Shown: in pieces, positions 1-8,990 of the stretch
Position numbering within the stretch: the stretch's first letter is position 1
How the letters are laid out: every line of letters starts with the position of its first letter
From: Burkholderia sp. WSM2232
Lineage (GTDB): Bacteria > Pseudomonadota > Gammaproteobacteria > Burkholderiales > Burkholderiaceae
Length of the DNA stretch: 64,000 nucleotides
Assembly (NCBI RefSeq): GCF_000472545.1
Contig: NZ_AWZV01000028.1
Location: 28,243-92,242 of the forward strand
Direction: 5' to 3'
The notes under the pieces: model-generated
Seen by the model: the letters and a program-made list of their open reading frames with translations, nothing else
Databases searched by the model: none
Told to the model about the DNA's origin: nothing
Made by a program: the position numbers and the translations under genes

Positions 1-1079
1 AGCGCACGCGTCTGACGATGATCGAAATCGTCGTCGGGGCCGCGCTGCTGATCGGCCTCACGCTGCTGGGCGGCGTGCAGGCGCTGGATCTCGCTATCAC
101 CGACTGGCTCGGCCGCGGTTACATCGGCCAGATCGCGCTCGTCGCGGCAGTGATCGTGATCACCAGCGCGGTCGACCTGCCGTTCGACTACTACCGCCAG
201 TTCGTGATCGAGCAACGCTTCGGCTTTAACCGGATGAGCCTGCGCATTTTCATCGCCGACCGTCTGAAGGGCGTGCTGCTCGGCGCCGCGTTCGGGCTGC
301 CGCTGCTGTTCGTCGTGCTGTGGCTGATGAACCGCGCGGGCAGTTTCTGGTGGCTGTGGACGTGGATCGTCTGGGTCGTCTTCCAGATGCTGGTGCTCGT
401 GCTGTACCCGACCTTTATCGCCCCGCTTTTCAACAAGTTCGAGCCGCTCAAGGACGAAGCGCTGAAAAGCCGCATCGAAGCGTTGATGAAGCGCTGCGGC
501 TTCGCCGCCAAGGGTCTCTTCGTGATGGACGGCAGCCGCCGCTCCGCGCACGGCAACGCGTACTTCACCGGCTTCGGCGCGGCCAAGCGAATCGTGTTCT
601 TCGACACCCTGCTGGCGCGCCTGTCGGGCAGCGAGATCGAGGCGGTGCTTGCGCACGAACTCGGCCATTTCAAGCGCCGTCACGTCATCAAGCGCATGCT
701 GGTGACGTTTGCGATCAGCCTCGCGATGCTCGCGCTGCTTGGCTGGCTCACGCAACAGGTGTGGTTCTACGAAGGGCTCGGCGTGCGGCCCTCGCTCGTC
801 GGCGGCAATAGTGCGCTGGCGCTGGTGCTGTTCTTCCTCGCGTTGCCGGTGTTCGTGTTCTTCGTCACGCCGCTTGGCAGCCTGACCTCGCGCAAGCACG
901 AGTTCGAGGCCGACGCGTTCGCCGCTACCCAAACGGACGCACAAGACCTTGTCAACGCGCTCGTCAAGCTGTACGAAGACAATGCGTCTACGCTGACGCC
1001 CGATCCGCTATATACCGCGTTTTATTATTCGCATCCGCCGGCCTCGCAGCGGATCGACCGACTGCTGCGGCACGCATGA
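1..1079 (+). CDS. M48 family metalloprotease (Ste24-like), 5' partial
   Basis: Membrane zinc endopeptidase of the Ste24/CAAX-protease type (M48). The zinc site HELGH is encoded at about 653-667 and is followed by the downstream HEFEADAF box that supplies the third ligand (Glu). Several hydrophobic membrane segments flank it. The frame is open to the window edge (codons from base 3, reading RTRLT before the ATG at 18), and family members in this group are about 65 residues longer than the 353 residues after that ATG. I therefore read the gene as truncated by the window, with the ATG at 18 internal. It overlaps the next gene by 4 bases (ATGA), so it is translationally coupled to rsgA. Its physiological substrate cannot be told from sequence; membrane protein quality control is the usual role. 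Confidence 0.93.
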   Translation, partial: RTRLTMIEIVVGAALLIGLTLLGGVQALDLAITDWLGRGYIGQIALVAAVIVITSAVDLPFDYYRQFVIEQRFGFNRMSLRIFIADRLKGVLLGAAFGLPLLFVVLWLMNRAGSFWWLWTWIVWVVFQMLVLVLYPTFIAPLFNKFEPLKDEALKSRIEALMKRCGFAAKGLFVMDGSRRSAHGNAYFTGFGAAKRIVFFDTLLARLSGSEIEAVLAHELGHFKRRHVIKRMLVTFAISLAMLALLGWLTQQVWFYEGLGVRPSLVGGNSALALVLFFLALPVFVFFVTPLGSLTSRKHEFEADAFAATQTDAQDLVNALVKLYEDNASTLTPDPLYTAFYYSHPPASQRIDRLLRHA

Positions 1080-2041
1080 GCGGCCGCTCCAGACAAACGC
1101 CGCGCGCGAGCTCCGCGACGCGCGTAGGCGGTCTCGTCGTGGCCGCGCATGGCCGCCACTACCTGGTCGCGCCGGAACACGGCGGCCCGATGCTGCAGTG
1201 CTTCCCGCGCGGCAAGCGCAGCGAAGTGGCGGTCGGCGATCGCGTGCTGTACGAGCCCACTTCGGCCGACCAAGGCGTGATCGTGGAGATCGGCGAGCGG
1301 CGCAATCTGCTGTACCGCTCGGATCAGTACAAGTCGAAACTGTTCGCCGCGAACCTGGACCAGTTGCTGATCGTGCTCGCTACCGAACCGCACTTCAGCG
1401 AAGACCTGCTGGGGCGCGCGCTCGTCGCCGCCGAGGCTAACGAACTGAAACCGCTGATCGTGCTGAACAAGATCGACGTCACCGACGCACTAGAAGGTGC
1501 TCGCAGGCGACTCGAGCCTTATCGCGCGCTAGGCTACACGGTCGTAGAAGTGTCGATCAAGGCGCAGCCCGAGGCCGCGCGCGCCGCATTGATCGAGCAT
1601 TTGCACGGTCATTCAACACTCCTGCTCGGCCAGTCGGGCATGGGAAAATCCACACTCGTGAATCTTCTGATTCCGGATGCCGAAGTCGCCACCCGCGAGA
1701 TTTCCACCGCGCTGAACAGTGGGCGCCATACCACGACCTTCACGCGGCTTTATCCGCTGCCAGACACGCTGACCGGCGCCGGCACTGTTGGCGAAAACGG
1801 CGCATTGATCGACTCGCCCGGCTTCCAGGAATTTGGCCTACACCACTTGACCGAGGGCCGGCTCGAACGCGCGTTTCCCGAGTTCAGGCCGCTGCTGCCC
1901 AACTGCCGCTTCTACAACTGCCACCACTTGCACGAGCCGGGCTGTGCGATTCTCGAAGCGGTCGCCGACGGTCGCATTCGCCGCGAACGACATGCGCTGT
2001 ACGCGCAGCTCGTGCACGAAGCCAGTCAGGTTGTGCGCTGA
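1076..2041 (+). CDS. rsgA: Ribosome small subunit-dependent GTPase A (RsgA)
   Basis: Circularly permuted GTPase that helps the late maturation of the 30S ribosomal subunit. An N-terminal OB-like domain (about residues 15-85) is followed by the permuted G motifs: G4 LNKID first, then the P-loop GQSGMGKST near residue 185, then DSPGF as G3. A C-terminal zinc motif C-x4-C-x-H...C (CRFYNCHHLHEPGC, about 280-293) is typical of the family. Length (321 aa) is close to the usual size. The start codon overlaps the stop of the M48 protease gene, and a small zinc-ribbon gene follows after 1 base, so the three form one transcription unit. Confidence 0.96.
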   Translation: MSGRSRQTPRASSATRVGGLVVAAHGRHYLVAPEHGGPMLQCFPRGKRSEVAVGDRVLYEPTSADQGVIVEIGERRNLLYRSDQYKSKLFAANLDQLLIVLATEPHFSEDLLGRALVAAEANELKPLIVLNKIDVTDALEGARRRLEPYRALGYTVVEVSIKAQPEAARAALIEHLHGHSTLLLGQSGMGKSTLVNLLIPDAEVATREISTALNSGRHTTTFTRLYPLPDTLTGAGTVGENGALIDSPGFQEFGLHHLTEGRLERAFPEFRPLLPNCRFYNCHHLHEPGCAILEAVADGRIRRERHALYAQLVHEASQVVR

Positions 2042-2042
2042 C

Positions 2043-2357
2043 ATGAAGCTGATGCGCGCTCCAAATCTCGTCATCGGACAGCATTGGGTCAATTTGCTGG
2101 AGGCGGCCGGCATTGCGTGCGAGTTGCACAACCGTTATCTGAACGGCGCGCTCGGCGATATTCCCGCGGATCAATGCGCGCCCGAACTATGGCTCGTGGA
2201 CGAGCGCGACGAAGCGTTGGCGCGGCGTCTGATCGAGGCCGCGTCGCGCGGCCCGGCGACCGGTTCGCCTGGCTGGCAGTGCCGTCAATGCGGCGAGAAA
2301 CTCGAAGCACAGTTCACTGTGTGCTGGCAGTGCGGGACGGTGCGCGATCCTTACTGA
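2043..2357 (+). CDS. DUF2007-type small protein with C-terminal zinc ribbon
   Basis: A 104-residue protein starting at the ATG one base after the rsgA stop. The N-terminal 70 residues look like the DUF2007 (putative signal-transducing) fold, with the stretch ELWLVDERDEALARRLIE. The C-terminal end carries two CxxC knuckles (CRQCGEKLEAQFTVCWQCG) that would form a zinc ribbon. No enzyme motif is visible and its function is unknown. Its tight coupling to rsgA suggests co-expression with ribosome-assembly functions, but that is only positional. A longer reading of the frame would overlap rsgA and is not needed. Confidence 0.85.
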   Translation: MKLMRAPNLVIGQHWVNLLEAAGIACELHNRYLNGALGDIPADQCAPELWLVDERDEALARRLIEAASRGPATGSPGWQCRQCGEKLEAQFTVCWQCGTVRDPY

Positions 2358-2487
2358 GTGCGGCTGATGCCGTGGCTAATGCGGTGCCTATGCGGTGGCT
2401 GATGCGGTCCGTTGGCGGCAACAAATGGCAACCAATGGCAACAAGCGGCACCGCGCGGCAACCGCGTTCATGATTGACGGCGCGGGC

Positions 2488-2517
2488 AAAAAAAAACGGG
2501 CGCTCGCCCGTTTTTTT
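2488..2517. terminator. Bidirectional intrinsic terminator
   Basis: GC-rich hairpin CGGGCG-CT-CGCCCG (2497-2510) flanked by nine A on the left and seven T on the right, so it can stop transcription from rsgA and its downstream gene (rightward) and from the CobD-like gene (leftward). Confidence 0.9.
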
Positions 2518-2546
2518 ACCGCGCTACCCGTTGCTTGTGGTTACGC

Positions 2547-3485
2547 TCACGCGAGCCACACGGCGATGGTCAGCATGAGCAACAGAATCATCCACAGCAC
2601 GACTGCGCGCCACACGAGCCCCACCGCCGATTGCAGCGTGCGCGGCGTGCAGTCGTCGCCGACCTGCATCGGGCCGCCGTCGCCTGTGGCGAGTGCGTCA
2701 AGGCTCGACTGTTCAGCGAGCGGCCCGCTCAGACGCGCGCCGAGCGCGCCACTGCCGGCGGCGAGCAGCACGCCGTCGTTCGCATTGGGCCACTGGCGCG
2801 CATGATTGCGCCAGGCGTAAATTGCGTCTTCGAAATTGCCGACAATCGCAAAGCCGAGCGACGTGAGCCGCGCCGGGATCCAGTCGATCACGAAAAACGC
2901 ACGCTGCGCGAAGCTCGAAAAGGCCACCGTGCGATCGTCGACCGGACGAGCCCACGTGCGCGACAAATATTCGGCGATCCGATACAGCACAGCCCCTGCC
3001 GGCCCGACCGGAATCAGGAACCAGAAGAACACGCCGAAAACATGGCGATGCGATGCGACCACCGCGTGGATCAGCGTATGCCGCACGATCTCGCTCACCG
3101 GCATGTCGAGCGTCTCGAGCCCGGTCCATTCGTTGAGGATTTCACGGGCGCGCGGCACGTCGTCGTTATTCAACGCGAGGTGAATGTCCGTAAAGTAATG
3201 GCTGAACTGGCGAAAGCCGAGCGTGAAATACAACACCGCGACGTTCCACAAGAACGCCAGCACGAAATGAATGTTGTAGAGAACGTAGTAGACGAGCGCG
3301 ACGGCGAGCGTCCACGGCACCACGACCACGAGCCACGCAAGCAGGCCGTGCTTCGGCTTGCCCGCATCGAATCCGTGCGCCGCCGACTCCGCATGGTATT
3401 GAAGCAGCGCGGATACCGGATTATTCGGCGACAGCGCGCGCACCTGTTCAATGATCAGAGCCAGCAATACGGAAAAAAAAGTCAT
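2547..3485 (-). CDS. CobD/CbiB family integral membrane protein
   Basis: A 312-residue polytopic membrane protein with hydrophobic segments near residues 1-18, 48-110, 145-175 and 290-312. The opening MTFFSVLLALIIEQVRAL and the overall pattern match the CobD/CbiB-like proteins annotated in Burkholderiaceae, a group also related to AmpE. True CobD/CbiB makes adenosylcobinamide phosphate, but no other cobalamin gene lies nearby. A role in B12 synthesis is therefore uncertain; I call it by family only. It is single, between a bidirectional terminator and the Nudix gene. Confidence 0.75.
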   Translation of the reverse strand: MTFFSVLLALIIEQVRALSPNNPVSALLQYHAESAAHGFDAGKPKHGLLAWLVVVVPWTLAVALVYYVLYNIHFVLAFLWNVAVLYFTLGFRQFSHYFTDIHLALNNDDVPRAREILNEWTGLETLDMPVSEIVRHTLIHAVVASHRHVFGVFFWFLIPVGPAGAVLYRIAEYLSRTWARPVDDRTVAFSSFAQRAFFVIDWIPARLTSLGFAIVGNFEDAIYAWRNHARQWPNANDGVLLAAGSGALGARLSGPLAEQSSLDALATGDGGPMQVGDDCTPRTLQSAVGLVWRAVVLWMILLLMLTIAVWLA

Positions 3486-3598
3486 GCGATGCGCCGTGCT
3501 TTTCGAGTTTTACGATTGTTTCATAACGATAGCACAGGGTCGGATGCCGCTGAGCAGGGCGTTGCCAAACAGCACGCCGGCACACCGGCAACCGTCGT

Positions 3599-4318
3599 TC
3601 AGGCCGCCAGAAAGCGATAAAAATTGCGCAGCATCGCGGCCGTCGCGCCCCAGATGAAATAGTGGCTGCCCGTGCTGCTCACACCTTCCTCTGCTGCTTG
3701 TAGTGATGCTCCGCGCGGATATGGCATCGCGAAAAAACGGCGCTCGCCGCCCTCGTAGCGGAACACGCGCTCTTCGTGGTGCGTCGGGTTCATCAGGAAC
3801 GAAAGCGGCACTTCGAAGACCTCTGCGACTTCGAGCGCATCCGCTTTCAAAGCGAACGGCGGATGGACAAGACCGATGACAGGCGTGACGCAAAAGCCCG
3901 TGCCCGTCAGATAATCGGGCAGCGCACCCAACACTTCGACGCAAGAAGGTGCGAGGCCGACCTCCTCTTGCGCCTCGCGCAAGGCGGTCGCAGTAGCGTC
4001 GGCATCGAACGGCTCCTGACGGCCGCCCGGAAAACTGACCTGGCCAGCGTGATCGTTGAGATGGTCGGCGCGCTGCGTGAGCAGCACCGTCAAGCCGTTC
4101 GCGCGAACGACGAGCGGCACCAACACGGAGGCCACACGCGGGTCGGCTCCAATGTTGCGCCAGGGTGCCTCGACGATCGGCTCAGGCGTCCAGAAAAGAT
4201 CTTGCTTGAAACGGACGCGCAGCGCCTCGGGCGTAAGCCGCTCGGCGGCTACGGGTGGCAGGTGGGCGCCCGTTGCTTCGACGGGCAGCGCTTCAGGTTC
4301 AAAGACGGGGCGGATCAA
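3599..4318 (-). CDS. Nudix hydrolase, CoA pyrophosphatase type
   Basis: A 239-residue Nudix protein. The Nudix box reads GGRQEPFDADATATALREAQ and continues EEVGL (about residues 98-122), matching GX5EX7REUXEEXGU. The preceding VLLTQRADHLNDHAGQVSFPGG matches the CoA/acyl-CoA diphosphatase subgroup (NudL-like, PF00293 with UPF0035 motif), which splits CoA into 3',5'-ADP and phosphopantetheine. The only start in frame upstream of the conserved region is a TTG at 4318 with a GAGAG sequence before it, so the exact start is uncertain. It lies downstream of the rplS terminator and is probably transcribed by itself. Confidence 0.9.
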   Translation of the reverse strand: MIRPVFEPEALPVEATGAHLPPVAAERLTPEALRVRFKQDLFWTPEPIVEAPWRNIGADPRVASVLVPLVVRANGLTVLLTQRADHLNDHAGQVSFPGGRQEPFDADATATALREAQEEVGLAPSCVEVLGALPDYLTGTGFCVTPVIGLVHPPFALKADALEVAEVFEVPLSFLMNPTHHEERVFRYEGGERRFFAMPYPRGASLQAAEEGVSSTGSHYFIWGATAAMLRNFYRFLAA

Positions 4319-4370
4319 CGGATCTCTCGGATGAGCGGATAGGCGATGCCGCTATTTTGACCTGGCAAAC

Positions 4371-4397
4371 AAAAAAGCACCCGCGAGGGGTGCTTTT
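4371..4397 (-). terminator. Terminator of the rpsP-rimM-trmD-rplS operon
   Basis: Perfect 10-bp stem AAAAGCACCC / GGGTGCTTTT (4373-4382 with 4388-4397) and loop GCGAG. Read leftward it ends in a run of T just after the rplS stop. Confidence 0.9.
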
Positions 4398-4408
4398 CCT
4401 TACAGCAT

Positions 4409-4798
4409 TTACGCCTGGGAAGCAGCGCGGTCTTTCGAGACCAGCTTTTCCTTGATTCGAGCCGACTTGCCCGAACGGTCGCGCAGGTAGTACAGCTTCG
4501 CACGACGCACGTCGCCGCGACGCTTCACGACGATGCTTGCCAGCAGCGGCGAATACGTCTGGAACGTACGCTCGACGCCTTCGCCCGACGAAATCTTGCG
4601 GACGATGAACGACGAATTCAGACCACGGTTACGCTTGGCGATCACGACGCCTTCGTAAGCCTGAACACGCTTACGCGTACCTTCAACCACGTTCACGCTG
4701 ACAACCACCGTGTCGCCGGGAGCGAATTCGGGGATGGTCTTTTCGCCGAGGGCGCGCGCAATTTCTTCCTGCTCGAGTGTTGCAATCAGATTCATCAC
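4409..4798 (-). CDS. rplS: 50S ribosomal protein L19
   Basis: 129-residue L19, which sits at the 30S-50S interface. The conserved core FAPGDTVVVSVNVVEGTRKRVQAYEG and FIVRKISSGEGVERTFQTYSP are visible. It is the last gene of the classic rpsP-rimM-trmD-rplS operon, preceded by AGGAG about 8 bases before the ATG, and followed by a strong intrinsic terminator. The C-terminal tail (about 15 residues, SKDRAASQA) is a little longer than in E. coli, as is common in this group. Confidence 0.98.
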   Translation of the reverse strand: MMNLIATLEQEEIARALGEKTIPEFAPGDTVVVSVNVVEGTRKRVQAYEGVVIAKRNRGLNSSFIVRKISSGEGVERTFQTYSPLLASIVVKRRGDVRRAKLYYLRDRSGKSARIKEKLVSKDRAASQA

Positions 4799-4940
4799 TG
4801 ACTCCTAAGTCCATCTTGTCGGCGTTCGTACCTGCCTTGCATGGAATGCGCGGCTACGGCCCCGATAGAGGATGGGTTCACATCAGGCACCGCACACGCA
4901 TGTACGGCGCCGCCTTTTGTCCGCTCGAAAGACCGGGGCT

Positions 4941-5708
4941 TCACGCCTTCGGCTCTTCCTTCGCCAGACTTGCAAGCCATGCCTCGTCGGCACGACTCAA
5001 CATCTTGTTTTTCCTGGCCTTGACGATCAGGTCAGGCCGTTTGCGCCAAGTATTGCGCAGCGCTTCACGCCGCCGCCATGCCTCGATCTCCGCATGATGG
5101 CCGCCGAGCAGCACATCGGGCACACGCACGCCTTGATACTCCTCGGGCCGCGTGTAGTGCGGACAATCGAGCAGCACGTCGACAAAGCTGTCCTGTACCG
5201 CCGACTGCGAATCATTGAGCACGCCCGGCAACTGGCGCACAACCGCGTCCATCAAGGCCATGGCCGGCAACTCGCCGCCTGACAGCACGAAATCGCCAAG
5301 ACTGACTTCCTCGTCGACGACCCGGTCGAGCAGGCGCTGGTCGATCGCCTCGTAGCGGCCACACAGCAGGATCAAGCCGGGCTGCGCAGCGAACTTCATT
5401 ACACGTTCGTGGTTCAGCGTGGCGCCCTGCGGCGACATCATCACGACCCGCGGCGCGTCAATACCCTGTTCTGCCTGCGCCGCCCTGGCCGCCGTGATCG
5501 CATCTTCCAGCGGCTTTGCCAGCATGACCATGCCGGGGCCGCCGCCGTACGGGCGATCGTCGATCGTGCGGTAGTTGTCGGTTGTGAAATCACGCGGATT
5601 CCACGTGCGCAACCCGTAGCGTTGCTGCTTGGCTGCCCGGCTGGTAATGCCCCAGTCGGTCAGCGCGCGAAACATTTCGGGAAAGAGCGTGACGACATCG
5701 AACTGCAT
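4941..5708 (-). CDS. trmD: tRNA (guanine37-N1)-methyltransferase
   Basis: SPOUT-fold enzyme that methylates G37 next to the anticodon in tRNAs reading CNN codons, preventing +1 frameshifting. Characteristic motifs are MQFDVVTLFPEMF at the N terminus, PYGGGPGMVM, and the trefoil-knot AdoMet site LCGRYEAIDQR...EVSLGDFVLSGGE. I start it at the ATG at 5708, which has GGAGAG 5 bases upstream; a longer frame beginning with TTG at 5750 overlaps the rimM stop and lacks a ribosome site. The protein is 255 residues, the normal size. It is separated from rplS by 142 bases. Confidence 0.97.
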   Translation of the reverse strand: MQFDVVTLFPEMFRALTDWGITSRAAKQQRYGLRTWNPRDFTTDNYRTIDDRPYGGGPGMVMLAKPLEDAITAARAAQAEQGIDAPRVVMMSPQGATLNHERVMKFAAQPGLILLCGRYEAIDQRLLDRVVDEEVSLGDFVLSGGELPAMALMDAVVRQLPGVLNDSQSAVQDSFVDVLLDCPHYTRPEEYQGVRVPDVLLGGHHAEIEAWRRREALRNTWRKRPDLIVKARKNKMLSRADEAWLASLAKEEPKA

Positions 5709-5746
5709 CGCTCTCTCCGTTTTAGCGAAATCGATTTGCTGAACTA

Positions 5747-6505
5747 TCAATAATCGGCTTCCCAGTCGACGGTGATCTGCTTCGCCGCCTGGTCCACCGT
5801 TTTGACAAACACACCGACGAACGGGATCAAACGCTCGGCGGTGACCGGCTTGCCGCTTTTGTCGGCCGCCGGATATTCGACGCGCAACACCGAGTGCGCG
5901 CCGTTGTCGATCATGCCTGCAACCTTGCCCAGGTTTTCGCCGGCAAGGTTCACGACGTCGAGGCCGAGCAGGTCGACCCAGTAGAATTCGTCTGCTTGCA
6001 GCGCCGGGAATTCGCTGCGGCTGATATAGACGCGGGAGCCGCGCAGTGCCAGCGCTGCATCGCGGTCAGCGACGCCGCCCAGATGGGCCACCACGCTGTC
6101 GCTGTGCGTTTTTGCCTGCAACGACGGCGCCGAGTGGCGCTCGCGGCCCTTCAGCAGCCACCAGCGCTTTGCGCTCAGCAAAGCGTCGCCGCCTTGTCCG
6201 GCGTCCGCATGCGCGGCCACCTTGACCCAGCCTTTAAGACCGTAAGCGTCGACAATTGCACCGACTTCCACCGCGTCCGCCGGCCAGCTCTGCGCCGTTT
6301 CCGCGCGCATGGCAGCGGCCTCGGAACCGGCGGTTTCAACATTGGCTTTCGCCTTGCCTCCGGCCCGCTCGCCCGTTTTGCGGACGAAAGCACCGAATGG
6401 CGCCTGACCAGACGTCTTTGCGCGCGGGCTCGCCTCTGGGCTGGCACCTTTTGCCGGCGCCTTTGCCGTCACGCGACCTGAACTGCCGGAATCACGCTCA
6501 GACAT
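5747..6505 (-). CDS. rimM: Ribosome maturation factor RimM with long N-terminal extension
   Basis: Assists assembly of the 30S head by binding S19. The RimM domain starts near residue 79 (VEVGAIVDAYGLKGWVKV) and the PRC-barrel follows (FYWVDLLGLDVVN, then GMIDNGAHSVLRV and LIPFVGVFVKTVD). Total length is 252 residues because about 75 residues rich in Ala, Lys, Gly and Ser precede the domain; E. coli RimM is about 180. The extension is of low complexity and probably disordered. It lies between rpsP and trmD as expected. Confidence 0.95.
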   Translation of the reverse strand: MSERDSGSSGRVTAKAPAKGASPEASPRAKTSGQAPFGAFVRKTGERAGGKAKANVETAGSEAAAMRAETAQSWPADAVEVGAIVDAYGLKGWVKVAAHADAGQGGDALLSAKRWWLLKGRERHSAPSLQAKTHSDSVVAHLGGVADRDAALALRGSRVYISRSEFPALQADEFYWVDLLGLDVVNLAGENLGKVAGMIDNGAHSVLRVEYPAADKSGKPVTAERLIPFVGVFVKTVDQAAKQITVDWEADY

Positions 6506-6637
6506 GATTGAACCTCAGATTGAGCCTCGCTACGGCCTTTAACGCCTGCTTCGGCAAAACATCTTGCGCATCGGACTGCTCACGCAAACTGCGCGAGCCG
6601 CCGGCCAGACCGACGACGATACGCGTGCAAGCTACCA

Positions 6638-6892
6638 TTAAGCAGCCGGCTGCGCCTTTTGCGCTTCTTTCACGAGACGCTCGACCGTCGGCGACAGTTG
6701 TGCGCCAACGCCCTGCCAGTACGTGAGGCGGTCTTGAGCGATACGCAGAGCTTCGCCCTTCGTAGCGATCGGGTTGTAGAAGCCAACGCGCTCGATGAAG
6801 CGGCCGTCACGACGGTTACGCGAGTCGGTTGCGACGATGTTGTAGAACGGGCGCTTCTTGGAGCCGCCACGAGCCAAGCGGATGATGACCAT
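6638..6892 (-). CDS. rpsP: 30S ribosomal protein S16
   Basis: 84-residue S16 with the typical start MVIIRLARGGSKKRPFYNIV and DSRNRRDGRFIERVGFYNP. I chose the ATG at 6892, with AGGA 7 bases upstream, over a 26-codon longer frame that is not conserved. It is the first gene of the rpsP-rimM-trmD-rplS operon; the promoter should lie in the 6893-7057 gap shared with the divergent sugar dehydrogenase gene. Confidence 0.98.
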   Translation of the reverse strand: MVIIRLARGGSKKRPFYNIVATDSRNRRDGRFIERVGFYNPIATKGEALRIAQDRLTYWQGVGAQLSPTVERLVKEAQKAQPAA

Positions 6893-7057
6893 ACTAGAAT
6901 CCTTGAAAACCGGGGTTCGGAACGACTGAAACACGCGATTATAGCGGGAAACTGACGCCATAACAAACACTTACCGGCTTAAACTGAGCAATCCGGTTGC
7001 GCCGCCCATACAGCGCGGCCTCGCGACCTCGCGCAAACGCCTGAAGAACCTGACGGA

Positions 7058-8233
7058 ATGCCCGTGAAATCTCTGCCGCGAACCGCCCTTCCGCTTCTTC
7101 GTTCCGCCCGCCGGACAGTGTTCGTCTGTCTTTCGCACATTGCCCGCCCTGTGGCGGCGGCGCTACTGGCGACGTCCGCCTGCAGCGCTGCCGCGGCGCC
7201 GCCTGTCGAGCGCATCAAATTGCCAGCGGGCTTTCACATGGAAGTCCTGTCGGACGCGGTGCCCAGTGCGCGGGCCATGGCGTACTCGCCCAAGGGCATT
7301 CTTTATATAGGCAGTCTGGACGGCCACGTCTACGCGCTCGAACTAAACGGCACGAGGGTCGCCGCGCGCCATGTCGTAGCGGCGGGCCTCGAAGCCCCGA
7401 TCGGCGTGGCGTGGCACAACGGCGCGCTGTATGTCTCGGCGGTGTCGCGAATCTTACGCTTTGATTCCATCGACACTCGTCTTAACGCGCCGCCGCAGCC
7501 AGCCGTCGTCACGGACAAATTGCCCGCCGAAACCCATCACGGCGCGAAATTCATCGCATTCGGACCGGACGACAAGCTCTACGTCCCGCAAGGCGCGCCG
7601 TGTAATGTCTGCCTGAAGGACCGCGACCGCTACGCGATGATCGGCCGCATGAACCCGGACGGCAGCCATTATGAGGTGGTCGCGCGCGGCGTGCGCAACT
7701 CGGTGGGCCTGGCATGGCATCCCGCCACACACGAACTCTGGTTCACCGACAACGGCCGCGACCTGCTCGGCGACGACTTACCCGACGACGAACTGAACCG
7801 CGCACCGCGCACCGGCCTGGATTTCGGCTTTCCCTACTGCCACGCGGGCACGGTAGCCGACCCGGAATTCGGCGCCGGCCACCCGTGCGACGGGTTTGCG
7901 CCGCCTGTGGCGAAACTCGGCGCGCACGTTGCGGCGCTCGGCATGCGCTTTTACAGCGGCCCGATGTTCCCGGCCGACTACCGCAACAACATTTTCATTG
8001 CCGAACACGGCTCCTGGAACCGCAGCAAGAAGGCCGGTTACCGCGTGGTGCGGGTCGTCACCGAACCGGACGGCAGTCATGCGCGGCAAGAAGTATTCGC
8101 CGAGGGATGGCTTCAGGCGGGAGAAACCGTTTGGGGCCGCCCCGCCGACGTCCTGCCGCTGCCTGATGGCTCCTTGCTGATCAGCGACGACTACGCCGGC
8201 GCCGTCTACCGCGTCACTTACTCTGCGCCATGA
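7058..8233 (+). CDS. Exported PQQ-dependent sugar dehydrogenase (glucose/sorbosone type)
   Basis: 391-residue protein with an N-terminal export signal (basic start, hydrophobic stretch about residues 20-45 ending in SACSAAAAPP) and then a six-bladed beta-propeller of the glucose/sorbosone dehydrogenase family (PF07995-like). Conserved phrases are VARGVRNSVGLAWHP, ELWFTDNGRDLLGDDLPDDELN and NIFIAEHGSWNRSKKAGYRVVRV. It should act in the periplasm, using pyrroloquinoline quinone to oxidise a sugar or related polyol. No PQQ synthesis genes are in the window. The residues around the signal cleavage do not make a clear lipobox, so I favour ordinary signal peptidase I. Monocistronic, divergent from rpsP. 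Confidence 0.88.
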   Translation: MPVKSLPRTALPLLRSARRTVFVCLSHIARPVAAALLATSACSAAAAPPVERIKLPAGFHMEVLSDAVPSARAMAYSPKGILYIGSLDGHVYALELNGTRVAARHVVAAGLEAPIGVAWHNGALYVSAVSRILRFDSIDTRLNAPPQPAVVTDKLPAETHHGAKFIAFGPDDKLYVPQGAPCNVCLKDRDRYAMIGRMNPDGSHYEVVARGVRNSVGLAWHPATHELWFTDNGRDLLGDDLPDDELNRAPRTGLDFGFPYCHAGTVADPEFGAGHPCDGFAPPVAKLGAHVAALGMRFYSGPMFPADYRNNIFIAEHGSWNRSKKAGYRVVRVVTEPDGSHARQEVFAEGWLQAGETVWGRPADVLPLPDGSLLISDDYAGAVYRVTYSAP

Positions 8234-8505
8234 GTGCTCAGGGCTGCAGGGCACGCGCGCGAGTTGCAGTCTGGCCTCGCCGGACGCGTGACAAACAGAT
8301 GCCGACGTTGCCAACGAAAGCGGCAGCGCACCGGTCGCAAGGCTTCAGCTCACGCGCGCAGCGGTGAGGCGGAACGCCGCGTGACCTGCCATACGTCGGC
8401 GGCGTAGAATGCGCGACGGTCCGCCGCACTACGGTGCGCCGCTTCTTTTCACCACCTGTTGCCGAGCGCGGGTTCTTGACCGCTTGTGCCCCTGTCTGCC
8501 TTTAC

Positions 8506-8973
8506 ATGTCCACTGCTGCCTCGACCTCGACTCACTTTCGCTCCAAAACGATCACGGCTGCCCTGGCCTTCTTCCTGGGCACGCTCGGCGCCCACCGCTT
8601 CTATCTCTATGGGCCACGCGACATCTACGGCTGGGCGCATCTGATCGGTCTACTGGTCGGGATTCCCGGCGCAATGCTGCTGGTGGCAAGCGACCGCGCT
8701 TCCATGCTCGGCTGGGTGCTGGCATTTCCGGGCGCCGTCTCGATTCTGGCTGCGTTTCTCGCCGCGATCGTCTACGGTCTGCGGCCAGACGACAAATGGG
8801 ACAGGCAATTCAACGCGCACACGCAGCGCAAAAGTCGTTCGGGCTGGACCGTTATTTTCGTGGTGATCTTTTCGCTGCTGATCGGCGCCTTCCTGTTGAT
8901 GACCAGTCTTGCCATTGCCTTTCAGACCTACTTCGAAACGCAAGTGCAAGCGGCCAAGGAGCTGTCGCAGTAG
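8506..8973 (+). CDS. TM2 domain-containing membrane protein
   Basis: 155-residue protein beginning at the ATG at 8506 (MSTAASTSTHF); an earlier start would add 24 residues that look non-coding. The TM2 signature is clear: KTITAALAFFLGTLGAHRFYLYG followed by further hydrophobic helices around residues 45-62, 68-92 and 115-140. Function of the family in bacteria is unknown. The 8234-8505 gap upstream holds no other feature I can support. It converges on the radical-SAM gene with 17 bases between the stops. Confidence 0.85.
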   Translation: MSTAASTSTHFRSKTITAALAFFLGTLGAHRFYLYGPRDIYGWAHLIGLLVGIPGAMLLVASDRASMLGWVLAFPGAVSILAAFLAAIVYGLRPDDKWDRQFNAHTQRKSRSGWTVIFVVIFSLLIGAFLLMTSLAIAFQTYFETQVQAAKELSQ

Positions 8974-8990
8974 CGCTGCCGCCCCGCGTG

